DNA of 64,000 bases from Dendronephthya gigantea (taxonomy: Eukaryota; Cnidaria; Anthozoa; Malacalcyonacea; Nephtheidae), in NCBI RefSeq assembly GCF_004324835.1, contig NW_021163176.1:372001-436000 (forward strand), in the 5' to 3' direction. A program made the translations under genes and the position numbers. Position 1 is the stretch's first letter. Each line of letters opens with the position of its first letter. Of the stretch, positions 52,126 through 64,000 are shown one piece after another. The notes under the pieces are model-generated. The model made no database searches, was not told the DNA's origin, and saw only the letters and a list, made by a program, of their open reading frames with translations.

Positions 52126-53293
52126 TCCCACTTACATACTAAATACTAATTTTCTAACATTCATTATTATTTAAAAATAATTGATATTGAAACATTGTTG
52201 CGTTTCAATAATTTAGTATTTAATAGTTCTATTTGCAAAATAGACGTAGAATTTAATTTGAGTCGAGAAAGATTTTTAAACTCAGGTGATTTTAGATTGT
52301 GTTGAAATATGTTGTTTTTGCTGACATTTTACCCCGAAATAACTGAATGTTTATTTTAGACCAGGATTATTTGCAAATAGATTTCACGAATTGTTAGCTT
52401 ACATTGTCATTGAAGTGCACCAGACGAACTGAACATTTTAGCATGTGCTAAAAACAAAATTAGAAGAGCCGAAGGCTGTGTAATATTAAACTAACTTATA
52501 CATGTACGTATTTATTCATTTGTAACTGCTTGCTGAAAATTTTAATCATTTACATGCATTAAAATTCCACCCAATGTTAAAATTACAAGTTTTTTCCGTT
52601 ATGATGCAATGTCAGTAAACGCCTGTAGACGTGTACACGTGTAATGTTACAGATTTTGAAATCGATTTTAAAAAAAATTTTTACCGATTTGTATATTTCA
52701 CCCTTTAGTTTTTTAACACTATTTTCAGTTTTTCTAGTTGGACTGTAGACAATAGTACTTATCATTGAATCTAGAATCATTCAAAATTTTATCATACTAT
52801 ACGTTAAATTTAGTCTTTCCTCTTGTCGGCAACATTTATTAAGTATAACACTTGTGATTAATCTCTGATCATTAATCTGATCATTAATCTGGAACACAAA
52901 TATGAAATACCATAGGCATATAGGCATATATATTTTTTAAATTCACCTAAAACCACCGACATGCTTTTGAGATGAAACAAATGTTCTACTCAGAGACAGA
53001 GCTATCCTGTTCTCCGTCAGCCTGTGTACCATCTAACAATTTTACAGGTAATGTCGATGGTAAGTTCTACTTGTATCAATTCCATACACACAAACTTTTC
53101 AACTTCACTACTTCGTAGAGCATTGGCCAATCGAAAATTGCAATAGAAAATGCGTCATGGGACTATTTTGGGTGCATATAAAGTGTTTATCCTATTTGAA
53201 ACAGCTCGATAATGCACTTCATTTGTCTATTATACCAGCTGCAATTTTGGAATGGCCAATTTACGAGGGACTGTGAAATCGACTTTGAAACCT
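52126..53293. other. spacer between convergent bromodomain and VWA genes
   Basis: AT-rich DNA carrying two 3' ends. A GATCATTAATCT word is tandemly repeated at about 52867-52892. Nothing coding was recognised. Confidence 0.5.
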
Positions 53294-56200
53294 TTAGTCT
53301 TCATTTAAAACTTTGTTAGAAGCTTTCCAATGTCTTCTCGGTATCTCTGTTCGTTTTGAGCTCGATAGCTTGCACATATTGATGGCAAAATTTTTGGCAG
53401 CCTCGTCTTCATCGGCGCTGTTTAACTGCACAACTTGGTCGTCCAATCCCTGGACGTTGGATCTTATCTTCACTTCTTGTTCGTATGACTCTGGTCCTAC
53501 CCCAAACATGGCGATGTCTGAACCGTCTGTGCGAAGCTCGCTAATCGCATGGCGATACGAATCGAACGAGCTGACATCCGTGACTAGGACAAATACCCGA
53601 GGGGCCACTTCTCGTCTACCTAAAAATACGAAGTCATAATCAGGCGTGTGAACACTCATTAGAAACCTTAAACTTCACTTTATCTTTGTGTTTTTACAAT
53701 AGTCTACGAAAGCTCACAAAATTCCACGCTCAACGTTTTTCCACTGTCGCGTTTCTTGTAAGTATGTAAAAGTTTAAAATCATTTAAATGATACTTATGA
53801 AATCAACGTTTGAATAGATAAGTAGGGTTGGATTCTGTTGAACATTTGGTATTATAAGGTTTTAAGCTTTTACGTGCGTGCAAAAAACGCGACAGTGGAA
53901 AGCAGCCTTCGGGGGCCATTCAGAGCAGAGTGGAAGGGCAATTTCCCCCCGATCTGCCGACAGCAAAATATATTGGAGACTCTTGATATCGCCAGATTAG
54001 ATAACCGTCCATTTTTTCATTAATACAAACAAGTCTGCGAATATTATTTAGTTAAACTGTGCTTGATCTCGAAAGAAAAGGGGGTTTATAATAAATATGA
54101 ACAAAAAGTAAAAAAATTTTTTACCATTATCTTCACAACCACTTTTCACTGCAGATTAGTCGAGTTATAGCCAGTCGTTATAGGAGTGTTGTTTACTGAT
54201 AGTTGACGTTTTCATTTTGTCATTACATGCGAAGTATCAACATACAAGTCATGACATTCCAATGTGTCATTCTTACCTTTCAAAAGCATAACCTGCCGGG
54301 CGTACAATACCTCCCGGGGCTGAATATCGGATGAGGCAGGATATCGTATATGATCAAGTTCGTAGTCTATGGAATTCGGAATATAATGTTCGTTCAAAGG
54401 GAAGACCATTACATTGACGTCACCTATAATGTATTGATTTTGACTGACATTAAAGTATACAATTCACATAATGTATATAAATATATGTGGGGTTTCAAAA
54501 AGTTAGTCAGAAAAATCTTCCATGGTTAAAAACTGATTATTTTAACTTAACGTAAAAGTAAATCTTATAAATTTCCACTGGAATAAAGCACTAAATGTAT
54601 GATTTTGAATCTAGTCGAAAAATTCCCTATAGTGGAAACCCGCTTCAGGAAAATTTACCGTTAAAAATTTTTAACCCATTACGGTCAAAAAAGTACGTAA
54701 AATATCTTAAGTTTTGAGATCTAGGGGTAAACTTAAATGTTTATAAGCTCGCTTGTTTTAAACATATGCCATTTACAAAAAGAGGTGGATATTTGATGGA
54801 TATTTTTGCACTTAAATGTGTCAAGGTTTTTGCATTTAAATGTGTCAGGTTTTTTGCACTTAAATGCATCAAAATATTTCCATCAGGTCTTACCTAAGAG
54901 GCCCACCCCAATGTGAACATCGTTCCTTGATAGTGGAAGATATCTTGCCGCCTTTTTCACGAAGTTAATTTCACGTTGAAAATTGCCAACGCCGTTTGTC
55001 TCAACTTGTCGCGAACCATCCAGTAGAAATACAACGTCCAGTATGCATTGATTGGGCGCAAAACTTCTCTGAAATGAGTTCATTTCATCGGGACTGTCCA
55101 TTAATCTTGTGTTTGTCATTATCTGAAGGACTGCACAATAATAAAACACATTAATGAATGATGAGAATCGTTCTGAATTACCACAATAATGATTTGAAAG
55201 AACTATGTAATAGATTCTATTATTACACTTCTTGACGTTTCGACTTTCGTCGGGAGAGATAAAAGATAACTTGTTTTTCATTCTATCTCTTGACGATAGC
55301 CTTAGTTCAAAACGTTTAGAAGTGTACATTTAATTCGAAGTTGTTTGAAGACTCTACCACGCTGCTTCTTAGTTATATTAGAAATCCTATTATAAAATAA
55401 ATCTGATATAACAGGAAATTTGATTGGCTAACGCACGGCTTGTGGTAAATATGCACAAACTAACTTTGCTGATCAGTGAATCCACAAACTCTGTTCCTAA
55501 CTTCTTGAACAGAAGTTCGGAGATCATCATAATCCTTCAACATGATATGTTTAACACTTGGTACACTGGCAATGTCATTGAGTTGGCCTTCGTCGTAACC
55601 TTTACCCAAAGCAATCACAAATATCTCCACTCCATTATCGCGCACCCATTTCGAAGGCATTTTGACATCGTCGTTCGAAGGGCCGTCGGTCAGAAGCAAA
55701 AGTTTACTTTTTCTTCCTCTTGGGACCGAGCTGAACATTAGGTTCCAGGCATCTTTCATTGCATTCCCGGTCAGCGAGCCTTGTCCTGCAATGTTGAAAG
55801 ATTTAGGCTCTGCTATTTATCGTGAAGGTTAATCCCTAGCATACATATTTAGTTTTATTCACAGCTTGGCTTGGTTTCCGGCCTTCCGCCTACATGCTAG
55901 ATTGACACGTGTGCTCTCTCTCTCTGTGTTGACTGTTGTATATATATGCATTGTAAAGTATTGTATTTCATTCTGTCTGAAGATGACTTTGTAATAAAGT
56001 CGAAAATTTACAGTCTCAATCTGTGTCTTGTTTGAATTATATAGCATTGGCAGTCCCCGGGTCTAAACAGTCTAGAGGCCCATGAAGGTAATATTCAAAG
56101 GAATTACTGAGTTTGATTCCAATTGACCTGCAATCAAAACTGCGGTCTGGATAGCTGATCATGGTGATTTACTTATGATAATATCTCAAAAATCTTCGTC

Positions 56201-59200
56201 AAATACACCATAGAAGTTATTTAGGACTTCCAACCTGGATAGTGTACGCTGTCCAAGATCTGATCAATGATCTTCTCCGTTCCTTTGGTGCCAAACGACA
56301 GTATCACAGACGTATTGGTGCTATACACGAGAGTACCAACATGGACCTGTTGAGATTGCTTTACGAAATCGTGTATAACATCCTTGGCGAAGTTGATCAT
56401 TTTCAGGAAATTCCCTCGTTTCGTTCCTTCCACACTTGCTGAGCCGTCCAACACAAAACCAAGATTTATATTGCAATCTGTTGAAACGCAGTGTGGTATA
56501 CAATTAGACTAGAAGATATTTCTGGAAATGCGCGCCGACACAGTGTGTGAGGATTGACAATTAAATCAGTCGATCAATCAGTCAATCGATCAATCAATCA
56601 ATTAATCAATAATTCTCTACGACAATACATGATCATTGTGTGGGGTGCCGATCTCGGGACGATTTTAGATCGTATAGTCTTCAACCCTTCATTATCACAT
56701 TGATGCAAAAAATGTATCGTTGACCATTGCTAAGAACTTAATCTTGAGTCCGTAAACAAAATATTTTGCACGTGAATATTCTGGGTAGATTACTTCATTA
56801 TTAACATCGATAGCTGTTACTGGAGAGGTAGAAACTATTAAGGCTTCGAGACAAATATAGCTTAATTGATTTTGGTTAATCCTTGCACTTGCCACTAAAA
56901 TGGTGGTTCGGTATGCAGCAAGTTAACAACATGGCATAAACTTCACTTACTTGGTATCGATGATTTTAGAGTTGGCTTTCTTGTTTCTTTTTGTCTGGAT
57001 AATCTACTCTCAATCGCGGTAAAATCTTTGCCATCGTTTCGAGCAGGTCGCTGTATCTCGTGACTTAAAGGCGCAGGCAGTATGACAGTGCTTTCTGGCG
57101 TGTTTTCTAAAACCGTATCTTGGTAGGTGGTACTTGGCGGTTTTATGGTATTAGGTTGTGGTAATTTCTGATCACTCAGTGTCAAGGGTTGTGTTTTGGT
57201 GGCGTCAGCTTCTGGTACTTTCGCGTTACCTAGTGTGGCACCAATCTGAGCTTCTGGTGAAGTCTGATCAGCTTGTAAAGGTTTTGCATTCTGGGAGGTG
57301 CCAGTTGCACTTTGCTGCGGTGGATTCTGAGTTTTGGTAATTTGAGGTAATGGTTCAGGTTTACCAGAAGCGTCATTGGTAGGAGCTGATGGTAGAACAT
57401 TTTGAGTACTCGCAGTACCCGGCTTGGTTCCATCTTGAACATTTGCCAAAGCGTTTTGTGCTTGATTACCGCGCGGCTGCTCTGGTTTCACAATCTGTCC
57501 CGACGCAGCATTCGCCGGTGCCTTGAGTGTGGAACTTGAACTTGGTCCTGCATTTTGTGGGTTCTTTGTTTGGACCAACGATTCGGTCCCATCAGAACTT
57601 AGATCTTTGTCCCCTTTGCCTACATTGTTCGGCTTTTTTGTTAAAGTATTCTGCCCAGTTAACAAATCGTTGGCTGGTTGTGGAACGGAAGGATTCTCTT
57701 GTATGCTGTCCGTTTTCGGCTTGTTAATGTTACCTGCAGTTGGGTTCTGAGACAACGGCTTTCCCGCCGATTCCTTCCTTGCAGACTTGAATTTATCGCT
57801 TACTTTCAAATGTAGTACGGTGGCATTTCTTTGCGGATCGTTACCAGGAGTGTCGATAATTTTAATTTCAACGGCACATGGGTAGTCGTGTTTGATTTTG
57901 ACAGCATATCGTTGGTACCTCCTGTTTTAGAATTCGATTCTTCAACGGCATTCGAACTCGCAGGCGATTGGCCAGCGTATTCAGAGCTGGGCAGCGATTG
58001 GCTTGTGGAAGCTGTGTCCGTCATTGATTGGCTTGTCGTAGCCGAGACCGTTGTTGATTCGCCTGTCGAAGCTGGGGCTGTTATTTTTTGACTTGTAGAA
58101 GCTGAGGGCGATTTATTTGTTGAAGATGCGATACTCGACGATGATTGGCTGCTTGACTCAGAGCCTTCTTGTGATTGGCTGGAAGGCTTGGAGACAATCC
58201 CGGGTTTGTTATTATCGCTGGTTATTTCAATATCGTTATTTCCTGATGCTAACTCATCGCTTTTTAGATTATCAACTTGTGATTTTAACTTTCCGATTGT
58301 TTTCAGTAAATTTTGTATGTCACCATCTAACGCATAAGAGCCTTCATGCAATTCGCCCGTCGAATGAGCTTTGTTGAGACTTTCCCCAAGGGTAGATAAA
58401 GTTTTTGATAGAGGTTTGAACCTGTCTTGTTTTATATGAATAACTTTGTCGTTGGCGGTTTTAACAGGCATTGCCTGAGTGGTGGCACCATTACCAGGCA
58501 GGTTGTCGGGCTTGGACCGCTCTGCAGGTTTGGGGGAATTTTTCACCGAACTTGTCTGCTGACTAGCGGATGGTGATTTATCGGTCGCCGGTGAAGATAC
58601 GGGCTGGGTTACGCCGAAGGCTTCGGGCGCCGTTTTCGATACCGGCAAATTTCCCTCTGGTGCTTTGGTGTTGGACACAGCGGTCAGTGGTTTCTTAGCA
58701 CTTACGATCAAGGTACTTGGTGCTGCTGGAGGTTTTTTATCTGAAATTATATCAGATGTGGCCTGGGACAAAGGTTGTTGTGGTGTAGTAGATGAAGTAT
58801 CCCCCTTGGGTAAACCGCTCGCATGAAACATGCCCGCCTTGTATTCTTCTTTCGACATTTCTGTATTGATCTTACCTGCATGAAATGAAAAGGGTAAGAT
58901 AGAGCGTGCATGTTTGATAGAATGCAAAATGTTTCTCCCTGGGAGCCAACTAACAGCCTCATCAATGTTGTATCAATCGAATCGATGATTTCTAGGCCTC
59001 ATTTTTATTGAGAAGGCAAAAAATTCATCGCCACTGCTAGCAAAGAGCATCTTGAAAATAAGTGAAACTGCAAACTTTGGTTGCAAAAGGGTGTAAAATG
59101 TGGAAGATAATTCATTGTCCAAAGTATATCGCAAATTTCGTATAGCTTTTTCTGCTCATCCGGCAGTATAACATTCCACGTGTTGAAATTTCGCAAAATG

Positions 59201-62200
59201 GAAATTTTTCTTTAAGGTTGCTTACTACTACTCGCCGTAAAAACTTACCGGGATTTTCCTCTGGCGAGGTTTTCTTAACTGGTTGTAACATACATGGGCA
59301 AGGCTTGGTATTTGGTCCTGGTTTACCCATGAGAACTAAATAAAATAATCATTTAATAGTTTTCTGGCGAGATAGCTAACAAGTGAATGTTTTCATTAGG
59401 GAATGTTTTCAGTAACCTCCCCCCTGAACATGGCTGCAACTTACAAGCTTTGCATACTGCTACCACAATGGCATTAACTATTGCATTTCCGGCTCCGGGG
59501 GGGACCATAAACATTAGGTCTGCCTGCGATGCCACCTTTCCAATTTTCGCGTCCTTGCCAACCCCTATGACCACAATTTTCGCCCCTGCCGCTTTCACAT
59601 CTTTCACGGGCGCATGTACTTCAGCGTCACTTTCTGCACCGCTGATCAATACAAACAGCACATCATTGAGTATTGGTGGAATGGGCTGCTTTTGCTTTGC
59701 CAGCATGTAAGCTTCTGCCCGCTTGAATGCCTTAGAATTTCGCTCCCTTTCCGGGCGGAATTTAAAAAAAATTTTAAGTTTTGATCGTTTATATGCTTGA
59801 GCAGAAGGCCCGGTTTTAGGGATGTTTGCAAGAATATGAGGGTGTGCTTTCGAATGATGCCGGAATAGATTTCCGATAGGATTTTGTGCCCAGTTAGTAA
59901 AGCTAATTTTAGGATGTACATCGAGATTTTGTGCCCGATTTGCAGGTCTGCGTCGAGAATTTCTAATCAGTTTCGATGCCTGATTTGCTAGCCTGCTTTT
60001 TGGGTGTAAGATAGAATCCCCTGCCTGAGTTGGAGACCCAACAATGTGCGAACGTTTCATGTTTGCAATAATTCCCATTACAACATCCTTGTCCTCTGTT
60101 TTAAAACCAATGGCAAGTCCTTTGGCAAAAGCTTTCATCTCGTTAAGATCATTAATGTCTGTTACATTTGTATTGTCGATAAACATTCCCGTGTCTGCCA
60201 AGTGATTGCAAACTGAAAGAAAAGAAATCCAGTGGTAATGACCTAAAAGAGGAGAATGGATTTAGGGTCCCAACGGAGACCCACAACTTGGCACATATCA
60301 GTGATATTTATAGATCGGTGGCTAGGAGAAATCTTATTACTCCATCCGCACAACCACAAAGCAACTGGGGACGAGTCAGAAAGTATCTAGGATTTGATTG
60401 CAGGATTCAGTTGGCAGAAAGGTAAATATGATTAGTAAAAGGCAAGCTATTTGTGACAACTGAAAGCTGAGATTTAGAAAGTTGGTTAGCCTTGGTGTCG
60501 AACATGAGCGCCGTTGGAATGGGGAAAGGGGGGGGAGTGATTGATGAATACTAATTACAACCATAAACATGAAGCAAATATTTGAATCAGTTAACGAGAG
60601 TCGTGCGAGAAAACCAGCCTGGCTGTGAAACGCGAAGACGAAAGTTGAAAACGTGGAGAGGAGGAATAATCCTCGAAAGCGAATGAATTCGGTAGCTATA
60701 AAAGATGCAACGTTGGTTCTGTCACCGATTCGAAGTTAGCTAGATGACCCATGCGGTGCAACCCAGTTCATGCGAGCTTAAATCGAGTTTACGAAGTCCA
60801 TTGCTTTTACCGCCGGACAAAGACTCGTCACGCGCGAATTTTCGCCCTGTGACCCAAACCCACACTGACCACAGCGGCGTGTACCAGAACACTTGCTCAC
60901 TTCTAAGCTTCTAGGTTTTTCAACCAGGGAATATCGCAAATCGCATTACGCCTAAACCTATCTACTAAGGAAAGGTGGCGGGCATGTTCATCTTACGCTG
61001 GATTTCAATTCGCGAAATCATGGTTGCCGTCTGGAAAAATATTTGCATATTTTCTTTTGAATTGACATCAGTCAATTTGAACTAATTTATTTATGCTAAA
61101 AACGAACCACTTCTTTGCAAGTGTAAATCTAGCCTTAAGATCACTTTATTGGGAACCTCTTCAATTGCCGCAATCATTTCTATTGAGCTATTGTAGACAT
61201 TTAACCGACTTACCAAGGGCAGGACAAATGCATTCTTCCTTAATTCGTTTCGCACCACTCTCCTCTGATGTCTTTTCTGCATCGTTCATGTTCTCGTCGA
61301 CTTTCTCTCCCATTTCTCCCGTAAAACCCTCGTCCATCTTATGATCGTTCGATGGTTCCTCGTGTTTTTCCATCTCTTGTTGATTCCTTGTTTGATCACC
61401 TGGAATAAAACGAAAAGACCAGCCTTGAAGGTACAGTCAAGCCTCTATAAATGACAGGTCTCAAGTAATTTGATGTTTTTATTACTTTCAACAGCAAAAC
61501 ATCCAGTTCGGTAATCTCTTACTTGTATAATCAATTACTTGATTTTTTTGGTCATTCTTTCATTGATGTTAATATTTAATGGGGTTTAATTTTCTTTGCC
61601 CTGACAGTTCGTTGTTTTCTTACCATTCATATGCATATCTTCCGTCTTTTCATTCAGTTCTTCTTGGTCTTTGCTATTGTTTACTTCATCATTTTCCTTT
61701 TCTTCCAATTTCTTCTCATCCAATTCTGATTCCGCATCGCTTTCCTGGCCTTCCAGTTTCTGGTCATTCATTGTTTGATCCTTTGCCTCATCTTCCGTTT
61801 TCTTCTCATTTATTTTCTCTCCATTCGCTTTTCCATCTTCTTTTTCCTCCATTTCTTCATCCTCAAAATCCTCGCTGTCGTCTCTCAAGGAAGCATCGAC
61901 GACGGGTTGAGATGGCTTATCTGATGGATTTTTCACTGGGACTGGTTTGAGGCGACCTTTCTTTTCTAGTGATAGCCATCTTGATCGAAGGAGATCTTGG
62001 GCCTAGAGTTTAAGCATGCAATCGTACAAGGCAGTTAGCAAGTAGCATATTGCAACAAATTAATTACATCCCGTATCCGGCTAGCACATAAAAATATCGG
62101 GTGTTTTGATCCCTACCAGTGTGTATGGAGCGTTGTTCATGAAGCGAGTTTCTAGTGCAATTTTACAAGTACTAAAACGAAACTAGTTTTTAGAACATAT

Positions 62201-63997
62201 TAATTCACACTTACAGCTTTCATTTGTTGCTTATTTGGCAGACCATTATTATCAGCCTTGTCCCCATCCTTCCCCATATCGCTTGATTGAGGATTTTTGC
62301 TACCTTGACTAGATGTAGGGTCCTCCGTGCTGATATCTAAGGATTTATCGTCATTTGATACTCCATTGCTCGATGTTTGTTCAGTATTCTCCTCTGCGTT
62401 GTCTGATGTGGAATCTGTATTATCCTTATTTGGTTCGCTAGATTCCTTATTGTCGGAGGTGTCACTATCCGAAATATCCAATGAATCATCATCTTCCATT
62501 TTTGACTCATCGCCATCTTTCATATCATCCTTTGCATTCTGTTCACTGATCTTGCCAGTGCTGTCAGACTTCGTATCCATAGCTGTATCTTGATTTTGAC
62601 CATTCGAGGTTTGTAAACTCCCCGAGGTTCCTCCATCTGACATTTTTGACCCATCGCCGTTTTCTTGGTCAATACTTGAACTCGTTCCAGGGAGGTCACC
62701 TGGCTTCGCATCATCACTCTCCTGACCTGGCTCATTTGTGTTAAACTGGTCATTATTCTTCCCAGCAACTGGAGCCTGATATTCTCATCTTTATTTTCGG
62801 TACCTCCATTGCTTGGCGAATACATATCGCCATTTTTCATGCTAGATGTGGTATCACTTAGTGTAGTAGGTTGTGCATCAGCTGTTGAAAGTGGTTTCGT
62901 CCCTGCACCACTAACACCAGAAGAACCATCCTCTGTCTTTGCTAAACCTGATTGATCATTTCCTAATACAGCTGGCTTCTCGCCGTTTAGGACACCACTC
63001 GTCGTGGTCTGTTTAGAACTGTCTTTGTTACCAACTTTAGCAAGAGCTGCGCCACTCTGACTGAAGGTATTAGCGTTTCTGTTTTTCGTTATTGACACAA
63101 CTGAGCCATCATTAACCGTCTGGCTTGTTGATTTAGTTGAATCGCCAACTGATTTTAGTACAAGACTACCGCCAAGATTACCTGCTGGTTTGGTCAACTT
63201 CTGATCCGAAGTCTTTTTGCCAATATCCGGACTATGTTTATCGTCTTTATAATCATCATCATCAATATCATCATCATTATCATCATCATCATCGTCTAAG
63301 TAGTCATCTGTGTCTTCAGATTTTTTGCTGGCCTCTGATGACGATTTTGGTTCGTTCAATTTAGACGTTTCCGAATCAGTATTCGATTCTTGGGCCTTGT
63401 CGGGATTTTCCAATTCATCTAGGTATAAAACAAGCAAATCCAATCAATAAGTATTCGTATGGAAAGCCAGTTACTAGTTATGGCAGTATCACTGTCTTCA
63501 ACACTGCATATGACCAACGAAAGAGTTTTTGAGAAAGCTAGGGTCAAGTGTGCAATAATATAAGACAACATTATCTTCGCAAAAGCATTACGAATTTTTA
63601 TTTCATGATGTGTGGTGGAGTGACCATGTTACCACGATTATTACAATGCAAAACTTTATGAATTCCTATTAATTTTAAGAGCTTCGATAGAATCTCGTAT
63701 CCGTCAATTCGCAACTTGGTTAGCAAAGAGTGCGTACAAGTTGAGGGTGTCGAGTTGAAGGTGTCAATGATTACGAAGTGGTTTCCAGTCCTATCTTACC
63801 GTTTTCGGTTCCCAAGCATTCATTTTCACACGACCTATTATCCACGCCCGGTCCCAGTTTACTGCAGTCTCGGCCACCGTGAGCCGGGGATGGATTGGTA
63901 CACGTACGAAATCTCTTCTGTATCCCCTTACCACACCTTTTACTACACTTCGTCCATGGGGACCATTCACTGTACCCGCCATGACGGCGTTTTAACA
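53294..63997 (-). CDS. Extracellular TSP1 and VWA protein with long charged linkers, 5' partial
   Basis: Minus-strand exons, 5' to 3': 63997-63800 (left limit inferred), 63418-62215, 62002-61624, 61399-61214, 60212-59445, 59335-59249, 58875-56951, 56477-56235, 55785-55465, 55130-54894, 54423-54277, 53619-53294. Nearly all introns are phase 1, typical of shuffled extracellular modules. The protein has a thrombospondin type-1 repeat ([17 protein letters not shown]), a poly-Asp and S/T/D-rich linker, an E/K-rich linker, a divergent VWA domain with a basic insertion, a CPC-containing segment, a P/Q/S/T-rich linker, a full VWA ([33 protein letters not shown]) and a second VWA ([10 protein letters not shown]). 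The final stop is at 53294. VWA plus TSP1 resembles cnidarian coadhesin-like proteins. Two exons change frame internally (about 62785 and about 57900) with no clear intron. Signal peptide and upstream exons lie beyond the window. Confidence 0.8.
53735..53907. mobile_element. MITE in the last intron of the VWA/TSP1 gene
   Basis: The ends are TTTTTCCACTGTCGCGTTTC on the left and AAAACGCGACAGTGGAAAGC on the right, inverted copies of about 25 bases. Non-coding. Confidence 0.75.
54606..54652. mobile_element. solo end related to the 20304-20476 MITE
   Basis: Read on the minus strand, it gives GCGGGTTTCCACTATAGGGA followed by ATTTTTCGA, which parallels the tip of the kinase A intron element (GGCGGTTTTCCACTAGGCGG, then ATTTTTCGA). 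Only one end was found, so it is probably a truncated copy. Confidence 0.4.
54803..54872. repeat. about 24-bp tandem repeat, 3 units
   Basis: Three units of TTTTTGCACTTAAATGTGTC type, with small changes, in a VWA/TSP1 intron. Confidence 0.85.
56566..56613. repeat. (ATCA)n simple repeat
   Basis: Irregular ATCA/GTCA tetranucleotide run in the intron upstream (in transcript order) of the 56477-56235 VWA exon. Confidence 0.85.
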
Positions 63998-64000
63998 CTG

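Noticed and set aside
57806-57960. A possible 88-base intron (GTACCA donor, CAAAG acceptor) to explain the frame change
   Set aside because: Donor and acceptor phases do not match and both sites are poor.
62750-62800. A 36-base intron (GTACCG to ATATCAG) to explain the other frame change
   Set aside because: Too short for animal splicing and the phases do not fit.

Overview
The window looks like nuclear DNA of an anthozoan cnidarian (stony coral or sea anemone). It is AT-rich. Genes are split by short GT-AG introns that hold many small inverted-repeat transposons. The gene set fits: a Toll receptor with two cysteine clusters, ankyrin-repeat kinases of the IRE1/RNase L type, and a large extracellular VWA/thrombospondin protein with phase-1 introns. 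The species cannot be fixed from sequence alone. No viral or retroviral coding sequence was seen.

Layout: (1) 1-2958, plus: Toll-type receptor, open at the left edge. (2) 5357-10843, plus: ILF2/NF45 in 16 exons. (3) 11388-14978, plus: INTS12 in 7 exons. (4) 17793-16069, minus: a THEG/SPMAP2-like sperm protein in two exons. (5) 19260-27736 and 29671-34412, plus: two tandem paralogues with an unnamed helical N-terminal domain, ankyrin repeats and an IRE1-like kinase. (6) 38913-35326, minus: a 17-finger C2H2 protein in one coding exon. (7) 42648-51883, plus: a KIAA2026-like bromodomain/DDT protein in 11 exons. (8) 63997-53294, minus: a TSP1 plus VWA extracellular protein with long charged linkers, open at the right edge. 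Splice models were built by hand from donor and acceptor sites and checked for reading phase.

The most interesting locus is the tandem pair. Its layout resembles vertebrate RNase L (ankyrin repeats before an IRE1-family kinase), but the kinase motifs are intact, the KEN nuclease is absent and a new N-terminal domain is added. One copy has 39 unbroken 99-bp ankyrin units and the other has 7. Comparing them shows an expansion of 32 units inside one exon. Other points of note are two apparent frameshifts and a basic insertion inside a VWA domain of the extracellular gene, a five-base first coding segment in ILF2, and dense families of miniature inverted-repeat elements in introns and spacers.

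ILF2, INTS12, the zinc-finger gene and the bromodomain gene are nuclear RNA or chromatin factors. The Toll receptor and the ankyrin kinases are plausible sensing and signalling proteins. The VWA/TSP1 gene is a plausible extracellular matrix protein. No operon-like link between them is implied.
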